Numbered from the stretch's first letter, positions 26,268 through 35,315 are shown. The stretch is DNA of 53,428 nt from Gemmatimonadota bacterium (GCA_022563595.1 JADFNB010000022.1:1-53428); one strand, 5' to 3'. The notes: generated by a model from the sequence alone, not told the origin. A program made the numbers and translations.

Positions 26268-27311
26268 CTATCCCTGCTCCTCACGCGCCGGTTCGGTGAC
26301 GGCATCGCCCGGCGCCGACGCAGTCTCGTCCGCGTTGACCGTCGCCGGGGCCGACTCAGTTTCTGTAGCCGCCGCCGGGGCCGACTCGGTCTCTGTACCC
26401 GTCGCCGGCGCCGACTCGGTTTCTGTACCCGCCGCCGGGGCCGACTTGGTTTCTGTACCCGTCGCCGGTTCTTCCGTCTCCTTGAGTCGTGCGGCGATCG
26501 CCTCGGGTTTGGGCCGCCGTTTCCGGCGTGACTTACGGCGCCGCGTCCGGTCTCCCGATTCGCTCACGGAATCTGCATCGGTGCTGTATGTATAGCTCTC
26601 CGCACCCTCGGCGCTCTCGCGGAGCGGCACCTGGGCACGTGCTTCGGCGATGACGTCAACCAACGTCCTCGTGATCAACGACACCGAGCGAATGGCGTCA
26701 TCGTTGCCCGGGATCGGCACGGTAATCAGGTCCGGGTCGGCATTCGTGTCCACGATGGCGATGACCGGGATGTCCAGCTTGTTGGCCTCGGCGATCGCGA
26801 TGCGCTCTTTCTTCGCATCTACGACGAATATCGCACCCGGCACACGTGCCATCTTCTTGATGCCTGCCAGGTTCCGGTTGAGCTTCTCGCGCTCGCGTCC
26901 GAAGATCAGCTGTTCCTTCTTGGTAAAGAACTCGAGCGAGCCCTCGTCGTCCGCCTGCTCAAGCTCAAGCAGGCGGTGAATCTGCCGCTTGATGGTCTGG
27001 AAGTTCGTGAGCATGCCGCCCAGCCACCGCTCAGTCACGAAGAAGGCGCCGCAGCGTTCCGCCTCGGCCCGCACGATCTGCTTCAACTGGCGCTTGGTGC
27101 AGACGAACAGCACGCCGTCACCAGCCAGCACGACCTTGCGGAGCAACTCCTGCGCAATCTCGAGCTGGCGCAGCGTTTTCTGGAGATCGATGAGATAGAT
27201 GCCGGACCGCTCGGCGAAAATGAACCGCCTCATCTTCGGGTTCCACCGGCGCGTCTGGTGTCCGAAGTGGACCCCGGCTTCGAGCAGGTCCTGCAACATC
27301 GGTTGCGTCAT
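26268..27311 (-). CDS. rpsB: 30S ribosomal protein S2 with a long repetitive C-terminal tail
   Basis: From the ATG at 27309-27311 the protein is 347 residues. The first ~235 are ordinary S2: LLEAGVHFGHQTRRWNPKM, FIFAERSGIYLIDLQKTL, FVTERWLGGMLTNFQTI, VPVIAIVDTNADPDLITVPIPGNDDA. Then follows a basic patch (RTRRRKSRRKRRPKPEAIAA) and an acidic Thr/Ala/Glu-rich tail made of tandem 10-residue units of the type GTETESAPAA. E. coli S2 is 241 residues, so the tail adds roughly 100. The longer upstream start (27383) adds unrelated residues and is rejected. The tail's role is unknown; low complexity suggests it is disordered. Confidence 0.96.
   Translation of the reverse strand: MTQPMLQDLLEAGVHFGHQTRRWNPKMRRFIFAERSGIYLIDLQKTLRQLEIAQELLRKVVLAGDGVLFVCTKRQLKQIVRAEAERCGAFFVTERWLGGMLTNFQTIKRQIHRLLELEQADDEGSLEFFTKKEQLIFGREREKLNRNLAGIKKMARVPGAIFVVDAKKERIAIAEANKLDIPVIAIVDTNADPDLITVPIPGNDDAIRSVSLITRTLVDVIAEARAQVPLRESAEGAESYTYSTDADSVSESGDRTRRRKSRRKRRPKPEAIAARLKETEEPATGTETKSAPAAGTETESAPATGTETESAPAAATETESAPATVNADETASAPGDAVTEPAREEQG
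26341..26468 (-). repeat. 30-bp tandem repeat inside rpsB (4.3 copies)
   Basis: Four consecutive 30-base units occupy 26341-26370, 26371-26400, 26401-26430 and 26431-26460, with a partial fifth to 26468. Units differ at a few positions, and first, third and fifth units begin GTCGCCGG while second and fourth begin GCCGCCGG, so the pattern is partly 60-base. Being a multiple of three, the array keeps the S2 frame and encodes the APAxGTETES tail units. Confidence 0.92.
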
Positions 27312-27421
27312 GGGTCTCGTTTCAGGGGTTGTCTCGTCCACCGCCTTCGACTCCCATCCAGATCCGCCGTCTGGGGCGAACACCCAGGACGTGATCCAGC
27401 GGTGTGTGTGATTGTCGATCT

Positions 27422-27441
27422 GCGGGTCCTTCGCGACCCGC
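27422..27441 (-). promoter_or_regulatory. Hairpin in the rpsB leader
   Basis: GCGGGTC (27422-27428) and GACCCGC (27435-27441) form a perfect 7-bp stem with a 6-base loop in the 142-base gap between rpsI and rpsB. No U tract follows, so a terminator is unlikely. An S2-responsive leader structure is possible but unproven. The rest of the gap shows nothing else. Confidence 0.35.
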
Positions 27442-27453
27442 GTTCAATTCCGC

Positions 27454-27855
27454 CTAGCGCTTCGAGAACTGGAACCGCTTGCGCGCGCCCGGCTGGCCGG
27501 GCTTCTTCCGCTCGACCGCGCGCGGGTCGCGCGTGAGCAACCTGTGACCGCGCAGCTTCGCGCGGTGTGTGTCATCGGCCATCAGCAAGGCCCTGGCGAT
27601 ACCCAGGCGCACCGCCCCGGCCTGTCCCGTCACGCCGCCGCCGTTAACCCGAGCCTTGACGTCGAAGGCTCCCAGCGTGTCGGTGACCTGGAACGGCTGC
27701 TGGATATGCTGCACCAGCGAATGGCGCGGGAAATAGTCTCCCAGAGTCCGGCCGTTGATGCTCCACTTGCCGGATCCTGGCGTCAGGTACACGCGGGCGA
27801 CGCTCGTCTTGCGGCGTCCCACCGCATGCCATCGCAGTTCAGGCTGTTCGGTCAT
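27454..27855 (-). CDS. rpsI: 30S ribosomal protein S9
   Basis: The 133-residue S9 contains [52 protein letters not shown] and the universal basic C-terminal tail ending RKRFQFSKR, which reaches the P-site tRNA. The start overlaps the rplM stop by 4 bases, the standard rplM-rpsI pair. Confidence 0.97.
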   Translation of the reverse strand: MTEQPELRWHAVGRRKTSVARVYLTPGSGKWSINGRTLGDYFPRHSLVQHIQQPFQVTDTLGAFDVKARVNGGGVTGQAGAVRLGIARALLMADDTHRAKLRGHRLLTRDPRAVERKKPGQPGARKRFQFSKR

Positions 27856-28307
27856 GCACGATCCTTGACGCCCTTGAGGCCCATGACGGGCTCGGGCTGC
27901 TGTGCTTGATGTGGGTGCTCCGGACCCGCATACACTTTTAGCTTCTTGCGGAGCACCTGCCGGCCGAGCGTGCTCTTGGGGAGCATGCCGAAGACGGCTT
28001 TCTCGATGACCCGCTCGGGGTGTGTCTCCAGCATGCGGCGCACGGGCGTGAACCGCTCGTGTCCCATGTACCCGCTATGGCGGAAGTACTGCTTCTGATC
28101 GAGCTTGTTGCCGGTCAGACGTACCTTCTCCGCATTGACCACCACGACATAATCGCCGCAGTCCATGTGCGGCGTGAACGTGGGTTTGTGCTTGCCGCGG
28201 ATGAGCTGCGCCACGCGGCTCGCCAGCCGGCCGAGAACGACCCCGTCGGCATCGACCACGTGCCAGCGGTGCTCGAGATCGGCCGCCTTGAGTGTGAACG
28301 TCTTCAT
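27852..28307 (-). CDS. rplM: 50S ribosomal protein L13
   Basis: From the ATG at 28305-28307 the protein is 151 residues: [80 protein letters not shown]-type end. A longer frame adds 30 unrelated residues and is rejected. It probably leads the rplM-rpsI-rpsB-tsf-pyrH-frr-cdsA-dxr-rseP run. The 64 bases upstream are A+T-richer than the surroundings, but no convincing promoter boxes are seen. Confidence 0.96.
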   Translation of the reverse strand: MKTFTLKAADLEHRWHVVDADGVVLGRLASRVAQLIRGKHKPTFTPHMDCGDYVVVVNAEKVRLTGNKLDQKQYFRHSGYMGHERFTPVRRMLETHPERVIEKAVFGMLPKSTLGRQVLRKKLKVYAGPEHPHQAQQPEPVMGLKGVKDRA

Positions 28308-28371
28308 ACGTGAATTCGTGACCCACAAGAAACGTCGTGCTTGAAAGCGTAAATGCAAACAGACACTTAAG

Positions 28372-28893
28372 CTAGCGTCCCTCTTCGCAGGGGTCAACTG
28401 GGGCCGCGACCTCCACCAACCGCGCTCCCTTCTCGACCCGCTGGCCCGACTCGACGTGCACCGCCGTGACCGTCCCCGCGATTGGCGACCTCAGCTCGTT
28501 CTCCATCTTCATCGCTTCTAGCACGAGCAGGCCGGCCCCGGCCTTCACCCGCGTGCCGACCTGCACCTCGACGCGCAGCACCAACCCCGGCATGGGAGCC
28601 GCCACCACCTGATCGCCGCTCCCGACGCTCTGCCCCGTCATCTCGCGCAGCTGCCGGGTGCGTTCGTCCACCACCGTTGCGTCCCAGATCTCGCCGGCAC
28701 GGAGCAACGTCCAGCCTTCTTCCTGTCGGACCATCGCGAAGGTCACTGAACGCCCCGTGAGAACGAGCTGGCGCAGCGGCGTCCCGACAACTGTGTGGAG
28801 TTGGGCGTCGAGGGGCTTCCCATCGAGCGCGATCCGCCCACCGCTCACGTCGACCTCGAAGGCCTCACCACCCACCGTCACGGTGTACTTCAC
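28372..28893 (-). CDS. Biotin carboxyl carrier protein of an acyl-CoA carboxylase
   Basis: The 173-residue protein ends in a biotinyl domain with EAMKMEN; Lys129 is the expected biotinylation site. [20 protein letters not shown] and [22 protein letters not shown] flank it. The N-terminal ~90 residues resemble the linker region of propionyl/methylcrotonyl-CoA carboxylase alpha chains, so this looks like a split-off carrier domain working with the biotin carboxylase at 30.1-31.6 kb and the carboxyltransferase at 31.7-33.3 kb. The GTG start shares GTGA with the methyltransferase stop. Confidence 0.9.
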   Translation of the reverse strand: MKYTVTVGGEAFEVDVSGGRIALDGKPLDAQLHTVVGTPLRQLVLTGRSVTFAMVRQEEGWTLLRAGEIWDATVVDERTRQLREMTGQSVGSGDQVVAAPMPGLVLRVEVQVGTRVKAGAGLLVLEAMKMENELRSPIAGTVTAVHVESGQRVEKGARLVEVAAPVDPCEEGR

Positions 28894-30167
28894 GCTCCCT
28901 CCAAGACGGCGAGCGTCTCTACATGGCTGGTCTGCGGGAAGAGGTCGTATGCGGTGACGGCGGCGAGCCGGAACGGCTCCAGGTTGCGGAGGTCCCGCGC
29001 AAGCGTGGCAGGATCACAAGATACATAGGCGATGACCCGCGCACCCAGCCCTCGCCGTCCCCAACGGGCAAGCGTCTCCGTCACCCGGCGCTCTGCACCG
29101 CACCGCGGGGGGTTGAGGATCACCGCATCCGGCTCGGGCAGCCGGTGCATGACCTCCTCTACCCGCGCCGGGACGTAGTGTGGCGAGCCGGCCGGCGCTC
29201 CCTCGGGAGGGCGCTGGGTTTGGGCCCATTCCGTCGCGGAGCGGTCTCGATCCACGCTCCAAACGTGCGCTCCGCGCGCCGCCAGGAGCCGAGCCGTGTC
29301 GCCCACGCCGCCGAAGAGGTCCCAGACTGTTCGGCCCGCGACCGGTCCCAGAGCGTCGACAGCGTCTGAGCGGATTCGGTTGGCGAGTTGCTGATGGACC
29401 TGTGCGAACGCGAGCGCCGGGAATCCCCTCCGCTCTCCCGCTATGGCCCGGACAGCTCCGCCTTCGGGCTCCCACCAGTATGTGATTGCGGCGGCACCCA
29501 CGGCGCGAGCCAGGGGTGTGGCGTCGTACGGTGCCTCCCCGCCCCGCAAGATTACGTGGAGTCCACCGGCCCGGTCCTCGCGCAGCACCACGCTTCGCAC
29601 GGCATCGGGGAAGAGTGTCCTGTGCCCACGCAGGCGATGCCACAGATCCATCAATGGCTCACTCGCTATCCGGCACTCGGTGAGGTCGAAGACTGCCTGG
29701 GGATCGTCGTACGGATGGAGCCCGATGCGACGGCGATCCGCAGACACGCTGAGGGTGATCTTGGAACGGTAGCCCCACCGGGCCGCGGCGGGCACGATCG
29801 GCGGATCGTCCAGCTCGCGTTTCCCAATCCGACGGATCGCGTCACCGACGATGCGGCGCTTGGCTGCAAGCTGCGTCTCGTAGGTGACGTGCTGCAGTTG
29901 GCAGCCGCCGCAGTCGTCGGTCACGTAGTGCGGGCACTCGGGGGTCGCGCGTCCGTGGCCGGCTGTCTCGAGTTCCACCAGGTGGCCGCGCGCATACCGG
30001 CGCTTCCGTTCCACCAGGTCGACGCGGGCGACATCACCTGGCGCCGTTCGCGGGACGAACACGGTCATCCCGTCGGCCAGGCGTCCGACACCGTCGCCGC
30101 CGGCCGCAATGGCGTGAACCGGCAGGGAGATCAGCGCAGCCCCTGCAGACGAGCCGCTCGTAGCCAC
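28890..30167 (-). CDS. TrmA/RlmC/RlmD-family 5-methyluridine RNA methyltransferase
   Basis: The 425-residue SAM-dependent enzyme has an N-terminal TRAM domain (GGDGVGRLADGMTVFVPRTA), a [4Fe-4S] Cys cluster (CPHYVTDDCGGC and a later Cys in LTECRI), a Rossmann SAM site (VWDLFGGVGDTARLLAARG), NPPRCGA, catalytic Cys in YVSCDPATLARDL and the C-terminal base LFPQTSHVETLAVL. It methylates C5 of a uridine in tRNA or 23S rRNA; which one cannot be told. Taken from the GTG at 30165-30167 (GGAGAG upstream) it overlaps the biotin carboxylase gene by 37 bases. A CTG at 30132-30134, overlapping that stop as CTGA, would start exactly at the TRAM domain. Confidence 0.93.
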   Translation of the reverse strand: MATSGSSAGAALISLPVHAIAAGGDGVGRLADGMTVFVPRTAPGDVARVDLVERKRRYARGHLVELETAGHGRATPECPHYVTDDCGGCQLQHVTYETQLAAKRRIVGDAIRRIGKRELDDPPIVPAAARWGYRSKITLSVSADRRRIGLHPYDDPQAVFDLTECRIASEPLMDLWHRLRGHRTLFPDAVRSVVLREDRAGGLHVILRGGEAPYDATPLARAVGAAAITYWWEPEGGAVRAIAGERRGFPALAFAQVHQQLANRIRSDAVDALGPVAGRTVWDLFGGVGDTARLLAARGAHVWSVDRDRSATEWAQTQRPPEGAPAGSPHYVPARVEEVMHRLPEPDAVILNPPRCGAERRVTETLARWGRRGLGARVIAYVSCDPATLARDLRNLEPFRLAAVTAYDLFPQTSHVETLAVLEGA

Positions 30168-31636
30168 GGGCTCTCTCCCGCCGCGTCAGGTCCGTTGGCC
30201 GCGATCGGTACCGCCGCTGCCCGGGCCTCATGCTCCGCCATGGCGGCGGCGATCGCCGCCAGTTCCAGCGTCTCCCGTGCGGGCCTGGTACTCAGCAGCT
30301 TCTCTCCGTGCCGCTGGACGTAGTCGGTGTCGTAGTCGCCGCTCAGAAACACGGGGTCGTCCAGCACCCGACGGTGAAACGGTTGTGAGGTGGGAAGCCC
30401 AACGATCACGAGTTCGTCCAGTGCGCGACGCATGCGGCGGATCGCCCGGTCGCGTGTCTCGCCCCAAGCGATCAGCTTCCCGATGAGCGGATCGTAGAAC
30501 AACCCGATGGTATTCCCGGTCTCGATTCCCCCATCCCAGCGGACTCCAGGTCCCGTTGGAATACGTAGGAACTCAATTCGTCCGGTCGCCGGAAGAAACC
30601 CGTTGAACGGATCTTCGCTGGTGATGCGGCACTCGATCGCGTGACCGCGCGGTCGCATGGGTCGGCCGGGTACCGTTGTGGACTCGCCGGCCGCGATGCG
30701 GAGCTGCTCGCGCACGATGTCGACTCCATACACCATCTCGGTGACCGGGTGCTCGACCTGCAACCGGGTATTCATCTCGAGGAAATAGAACCGTCCGCCT
30801 GGCGTGAGGAGGAACTCGACCGTTCCGGCTCCGAGATACCCGACCGAGGTCGCGGCCTGCACGGCGGCCTTGCCCATTGCGATGCGCAGGTCGATGTCGA
30901 CCGCCGGCGAGGGGCATTCCTCTATGAGCTTCTGGTGGCGGCGTTGTACTGAGCACTCGCGCTCGCCGAGATGAACGCAGTGGCCGAACCGGTCGGCGAG
31001 CACCTGGATCTCTACGTGGCGCGGGCACTCGAGGAACTTCTCCAGGTAGATCGCGCCGTCACCGAACGCCGACTGTGCCTCAGAGCTGGCGGCCTTGAAC
31101 GCCGACGCGATGCCGGATGAGTCCTCCACCCGGCGCATCCCCTTCCCGCCGCCGCCGGCCACCGCCTTCAGCATCACCGGAAACCCGATCTCCCGCGCTA
31201 CCTGCGACGCTTCGGCCGCGTCGCGCACCGGATCGTTGGTGCCTGGCACGACGGGGATGCCGGCGGCGGCCATGCGCCTGCGGGCCTCGGTTTTCTCGCC
31301 CATTGCGCGTATGGCCGCTGCCGGAGGGCCTATGAAGGTCAGTCCGGCCTGTTCCACCGCCTCGGCGAAGTGGGCCCGCTCCGCCAGGAACCCGTAGCCC
31401 GGGTGGACGGCATCCGCGCCGCTGTGCCGCGCCGCCCCGAGCAGTCGGTCCACGTTGAGGTAGGAGTCCTTGGCGGGCGGCGGGCCGATCTCGACCGCCG
31501 TGTCCGCCGCACGCACGTGCGGGCTCTGCCGGTCGGCTTCCGAGTAGACCGCCACGGCCTCGATCCCCTCTTCGTGGCACGCCCGGATGATGCGGCAGGC
31601 TATCTCCCCACGGTTGGCGATGAGGACGCGCTTCAC
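30131..31636 (-). CDS. Biotin carboxylase subunit of acyl-CoA carboxylase
   Basis: ATP-dependent carboxylation of carrier-bound biotin. From the GTG at 31634-31636 (VKRVLIANRGEIACRIIRAC) the protein is 501 residues, with the ATP-grasp motif KAVAGGGGKGMRRV, LGERECSVQRRHQKLIEE, FLEMNTRLQVEHPVTE and the biotin-carboxylase C-terminal domain (HAIECRITSEDP). It is about 50 residues longer than AccC, like the propionyl/methylcrotonyl-CoA carboxylase alpha subunits, but the biotinyl domain is a separate gene. The longer frame runs into the GGAAGGAT repeat and is rejected. Confidence 0.93.
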   Translation of the reverse strand: MKRVLIANRGEIACRIIRACHEEGIEAVAVYSEADRQSPHVRAADTAVEIGPPPAKDSYLNVDRLLGAARHSGADAVHPGYGFLAERAHFAEAVEQAGLTFIGPPAAAIRAMGEKTEARRRMAAAGIPVVPGTNDPVRDAAEASQVAREIGFPVMLKAVAGGGGKGMRRVEDSSGIASAFKAASSEAQSAFGDGAIYLEKFLECPRHVEIQVLADRFGHCVHLGERECSVQRRHQKLIEECPSPAVDIDLRIAMGKAAVQAATSVGYLGAGTVEFLLTPGGRFYFLEMNTRLQVEHPVTEMVYGVDIVREQLRIAAGESTTVPGRPMRPRGHAIECRITSEDPFNGFLPATGRIEFLRIPTGPGVRWDGGIETGNTIGLFYDPLIGKLIAWGETRDRAIRRMRRALDELVIVGLPTSQPFHRRVLDDPVFLSGDYDTDYVQRHGEKLLSTRPARETLELAAIAAAMAEHEARAAAVPIAANGPDAAGESPWLRAARLQGLR

Positions 31637-31666
31637 GGCCCTACTGCCCGCCCCGCACGGCACGAC

Positions 31667-31728
31667 GGAAGGATGGAAGGATGGAAGGATGGAAGGCATT
31701 CCATCCTTCCATCCTTCCAACTTTCCAT
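31667..31728. repeat. GGAAGGAT tandem repeat forming a 20-bp hairpin
   Basis: Between the carboxyltransferase and biotin carboxylase genes lies an array of GGATGGAA units running into its own reverse complement. The perfect arms are 31675-31694 and 31699-31718 (20 bp) with a 4-base loop GGCA. Further units extend on both sides (from 31667, and TTCCATCC at 31722-31729). It lies in the 93-base gap inside the operon. Translated in any frame it gives MEGWKDG-type peptides, a known source of spurious ORFs. Confidence 0.92.
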
Positions 31729-31729
31729 C

Positions 31730-33280
31730 CTACAGCGGTATGTTCCCATGCTTCTTCGGCGGCGCGCTGTCACGCTTGGTGAGCAAGGTCTGCAGTGCCG
31801 AGATGAGGCGCGGTCGCGTATCGCGCGGATCGATGACGTCATCCAGGTATCCACGCGCCGCCGCCTCGTAGGGGTGCGCAAGTTTCTCCCGATAGTCCGC
31901 CACCAGCTCGTCGAGCTTTTTCTCAGGATCGGCTGCGCTCGCGATCTCGCGCTTGAAGAGGATCTGTGCGGCCCCTTTAGGTCCCATGACCGCCAGTTCG
32001 GCGGTGGGCCACGCGACGTTGTAGTCCGCACCCAGGTGCTTGGAACTCATGACGTCGTATGCACCGCCGTACGCCTTGCGGGTAATCACGGTGAGCTTCG
32101 GCACGGTTGCCTCGGCGAAGGCGTAGAGGAGCTTCGCGCCATGCTTGATGATCCCGCCGTGTTCCTGCTCGATGCCGGGCAGAAAGCCCGGAACGTCCTC
32201 GAACGTGACCAGCGGGATGTTGAAGGCATCGCAGAAACGGATGAAGCGCGCCGCCTTGAGCGACGCCGCGATATCCAGCACGCCGGCCAACACCGCCGGC
32301 TGGTTGGCGACCACGCCGACGGGGTGCCCTGCGAGGCGCGCGAACCCGACGACGATGTTGGCGGCGTAGTCGCGATGCACTTCCATCAGCTCGCCGTCGT
32401 CCACAACGCGGCGAATCACGTCGAGCATGTCGTAGGGCTTGTTGGTGTTGTCCGGGACTATCTCGAGCAGTTCCTCGTCGCGCCGGTCGATCGGATCGTC
32501 ACTCCGGCGTACTGGAGGGCTGTCCAGGTTGTTGCCCGGGATGAACCCAATCAGTCGTCGAATCTCGGCAAAGCACTCGATCTCCGAATCCATCACGAAC
32601 TGCGCCACCCCGGAGGTCGAACCGTGGACGTCCGCCCCGCCCAAGTCATTGGATGTGACGTCCTCGTGTGTGACCGTCTTCACTACGTTCGGGCCGGTCA
32701 CGAACATGTACGAGATGCCGCGCACCATGAAGATGAAATCGGTGATCGCTGGACTGTAGACCGCGCCGCCCGCGCACGGTCCGAGAATCGCGCTGATCTG
32801 CGGCACGACCCCGGATGCGCGTGTGTTGCGGAAGAAGATGTCGGCGTACCCGCCGAGCGACACGACGCCTTCCTGAATGCGTGCCCCGCCCGAGTCGTTG
32901 AGTCCGAGGACCGGGGCTCCGTTGCGGACCGCGAGATCCATGATCTTGCAGATCTTCTCGGCATGCGCCTCGGCCAGGGATCCGCCGAAGACCGTGAAGT
33001 CCTGGGAGAAGACGTAGACCAACCGTCCGTCGATGCGCCCGTAGCCCGTGACCACCCCGTCACCGAGTGGACGTTGCTTGTCGAGCCCGAAAGCGGTGGA
33101 GCGGTGCGTCACGAAGCGGTCCAGCTCCACGAACGAGCCGTCGTCGACCAGCAGATCGATGCGCTCGCGGGCCGTCAGCTTCCCCTTCTTGTGCTGGGCG
33201 TCGATGCGCTCGGGACCGCCGCCTAGCTCAGCCTCGTCGCGCAGCCGTTGCAGCCGCTCGAGTTTTTCGCGGATCGTCAT
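31730..33280 (-). CDS. Acyl-CoA carboxylase carboxyltransferase subunit (PccB-like)
   Basis: The 516-residue protein has both halves of the carboxyltransferase (fused beta-alpha type, as PccB): [73 protein letters not shown] in the first half and [41 protein letters not shown] in the second. The probable substrate is propionyl-CoA, giving methylmalonyl-CoA, though acetyl- or methylcrotonyl-CoA cannot be excluded. It begins the carboxylase group, 90 bases after rpsA. Confidence 0.93.
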   Translation of the reverse strand: MTIREKLERLQRLRDEAELGGGPERIDAQHKKGKLTARERIDLLVDDGSFVELDRFVTHRSTAFGLDKQRPLGDGVVTGYGRIDGRLVYVFSQDFTVFGGSLAEAHAEKICKIMDLAVRNGAPVLGLNDSGGARIQEGVVSLGGYADIFFRNTRASGVVPQISAILGPCAGGAVYSPAITDFIFMVRGISYMFVTGPNVVKTVTHEDVTSNDLGGADVHGSTSGVAQFVMDSEIECFAEIRRLIGFIPGNNLDSPPVRRSDDPIDRRDEELLEIVPDNTNKPYDMLDVIRRVVDDGELMEVHRDYAANIVVGFARLAGHPVGVVANQPAVLAGVLDIAASLKAARFIRFCDAFNIPLVTFEDVPGFLPGIEQEHGGIIKHGAKLLYAFAEATVPKLTVITRKAYGGAYDVMSSKHLGADYNVAWPTAELAVMGPKGAAQILFKREIASAADPEKKLDELVADYREKLAHPYEAAARGYLDDVIDPRDTRPRLISALQTLLTKRDSAPPKKHGNIPL

Positions 33281-33315
33281 GACGTTGTTGCGCGCGTGCG
33301 GAGGTGAAAGTGAAA

Positions 33316-33351
33316 CCGCCGGCGATCCCGCATGCGCGGTGCCGCCGGCGG
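33316..33351 (-). terminator. Candidate terminator after rpsA
   Basis: On the minus strand CCGCCGGCG (33343-33351) and CGCCGGCGG (33316-33324) form a perfect 9-bp stem with an 18-base loop, followed by TTTCACTTTC. It lies 19 bases past the rpsA stop and before the carboxyltransferase gene. The U run is short, so termination may be partial. Confidence 0.45.
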
Positions 33352-33370
33352 CATGCGGTGGCCGGGATCG

Positions 33371-35224
33371 TCACTCGGCTGGCTGCCCGTCGCCGCCTTG
33401 CGACTCCGGAGCCGCCTCGGGCGCAGCCTCGCCCTCATCATCCGGCGTCTCGGGGTCAGCCTCATCCTCGGCCGCCACCGTCACCTCGTTCTCGACGACG
33501 GCCTCGGCGGGTACCGGCTCAGCGCGTGGTGGCGGCTCGCGAGGCTCACCCGTCACAGCGAGGACGATCTTGTGGTGGATCGGATCGACCTCCATCACCT
33601 TGATGTCGACGAGCCAGCCCTCCCGGGCGGTGTCCTCGAGCCCCTTGTTGTCCGGCACCGGGAACTGGTTGCCCGGAACGATCCCCTCGATGTCGTTCCC
33701 GATATCGACCACGACCGTGTTGTCGATCACCCGGACGATTCGGCCTTCCAGCTCCGTACCAACCGGATAGTCCTCGCCGATCTTGAGCCACGGATCTTCC
33801 TGCGCCTGCCTCAGGCCGAGCGAGATCCGCTTGTTGTCGGCATCGATGTTCAGGATGAGGACATCGACTGAATCGCCTTTCTTGACGATCTCGGACGGAT
33901 GCTGGACGCGCCTCGTCCAGGACATGTCGGAGATGTGGATCAGGCCGTCGATCCCGGGCTCGATCTCGACGAACGCGCCGAAAGAGGTCAGGTTGCGCAC
34001 CTTGCCGTTGATACGTGTGCCCACGGGATACTTCATAGGCAGCATCATCCACGGGTCCTGTTCTGTCTGCTTCATCCCGAGCGAGATCTTCTCGTCCGCG
34101 GGGTCGACCTTGAGTACTACCGCCTCGATGGACTCGCCGATCGATACGACCTTGGACGGATGCCGGACATTACGCGTCCAGCTCATCTCGCTGATGTGCA
34201 CCAACCCTTCGATACCGGGCTCCAGCTCGACGAACGCGCCGTAGTTCGTGATGCTGACCACCTTGCCCTGCACCCGCGCCCCGACCGGGTACTTCTCGGC
34301 CACGTTCTCCCACGGATAGGCCTGGAGCTGTTTCAGGCCCAGCGAGATGCGTTCACGACCCCAGTCGACGTCGAGCACCTTCACCTCGATCTCCTGCCCC
34401 ATCTCCACCATGTCCGACGGGTGCGAGACCCGGCCGTAACTCATGTCTGTGATGTGGAGCAGGCCGTCTACGCCGCCCAGATCGATGAACGCGCCGAAAT
34501 CGGTGATGTTCTTGACCACGCCCTTCCGAACCTGACCGACCTCGAGTTCCTTCATCAAGTACTCGCGCTTTTCCGCCCGCTCCCCCTCTAGGATCACGCG
34601 ACGCGAGACGACGATATTACGGCGCCGTTTGTTTAGCTTGATGATCTTGAAGTCGTAGGTTTCGCCGAGCAGCTCATCGATGTTGGGTACGCGGCGCAAG
34701 GCTATCTGGCTGCCGGGCAGGAACGCATCGACCCCCATGAGATCGACCACAACACCGCCCTTGATCTTCTTCATCAGGGTGCCCTTGACCGGCTCGTCGC
34801 TTTCGTGAGCGTGCCGGATCTTTTCCCACACCCGCATGAAGTCGGCCTTCTTCTTCGACAACACCACCGCGCCGTCTTGATCCTCGAGCCGCTCGAGAAA
34901 GACTTCGACCTCATCTCCCGGCGACAGGGTGCCCCGCTCCTTGAACTCGTCGATCGAGACGGCCCCTTCGGACTTGAACCCGACATCGAGAATCACGTGT
35001 GTATCCGTCACGCGCAGGACCTTCGACGTGACGATCTCCCCTTCGGCGATGCTCTGCAGCGTGCCCTCATACAGCGCAAGCATCTCCTCGTAGTGTTCCT
35101 CGCTGTAGCTGTCGTCGTACAGGTCCGCGCGGATGTTGATCGAGGCGGGAGCTTGATCGGCTGCCGCGTCAGGGGTGGCGGACTGGTCGGGGGTTGGGGT
35201 GTCGGTTGTGGAAGAATCGGCCAT
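33371..35224 (-). CDS. rpsA: 30S ribosomal protein S1
   Basis: Binds mRNA leaders and helps initiation. From the ATG at 35222-35224 the protein is 617 residues, with six S1 repeats; the later ones are near copies (GKVVSITNYGAFVELEPGIEG, GKVRNLTSFGAFVEIEPGIDG), each followed by a HISEMSW or HISDMSW and ISLGLRQ-type end. N-terminal (~35 residues, Thr/Asp/Pro) and C-terminal (~60 residues, Glu/Pro/Ala) tails are acidic and probably disordered, making it longer than E. coli S1 (557). The longer upstream start is rejected. It has its own promoter and a leader stem-loop. Confidence 0.96.
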   Translation of the reverse strand: MADSSTTDTPTPDQSATPDAAADQAPASINIRADLYDDSYSEEHYEEMLALYEGTLQSIAEGEIVTSKVLRVTDTHVILDVGFKSEGAVSIDEFKERGTLSPGDEVEVFLERLEDQDGAVVLSKKKADFMRVWEKIRHAHESDEPVKGTLMKKIKGGVVVDLMGVDAFLPGSQIALRRVPNIDELLGETYDFKIIKLNKRRRNIVVSRRVILEGERAEKREYLMKELEVGQVRKGVVKNITDFGAFIDLGGVDGLLHITDMSYGRVSHPSDMVEMGQEIEVKVLDVDWGRERISLGLKQLQAYPWENVAEKYPVGARVQGKVVSITNYGAFVELEPGIEGLVHISEMSWTRNVRHPSKVVSIGESIEAVVLKVDPADEKISLGMKQTEQDPWMMLPMKYPVGTRINGKVRNLTSFGAFVEIEPGIDGLIHISDMSWTRRVQHPSEIVKKGDSVDVLILNIDADNKRISLGLRQAQEDPWLKIGEDYPVGTELEGRIVRVIDNTVVVDIGNDIEGIVPGNQFPVPDNKGLEDTAREGWLVDIKVMEVDPIHHKIVLAVTGEPREPPPRAEPVPAEAVVENEVTVAAEDEADPETPDDEGEAAPEAAPESQGGDGQPAE

Positions 35225-35279
35225 GAGTTTGTGGTTCGCGTGGTTTTTCGGTCTCGAAACGGCTCTCCATAACAAGTCA

Positions 35280-35307
35280 GGCCCTCCCCGGCTACCCGGA
35301 GACGGCC
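35280..35307 (-). promoter_or_regulatory. Stem-loop in the rpsA mRNA leader
   Basis: GGCC at 35280-35283 pairs with GGCC at 35304-35307, and CCGG/CCGG (35288-35291 and 35296-35299) closes an inner stem around CTAC, with CTC/GAG pairing between. The predicted transcript start is just upstream, so the hairpin would be at the 5' end of the rpsA leader, where S1 autoregulation acts in other bacteria (inference). Confidence 0.35.
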
Positions 35308-35315
35308 AGATATCA

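Noticed and set aside
31370-33226. 618-residue open frame on the plus strand
   Set aside because: It is antisense to the biotin carboxylase and carboxyltransferase genes and runs through the GGAAGGAT repeat; composition is His/Arg/Asp-rich shadow sequence of GC-rich genes.
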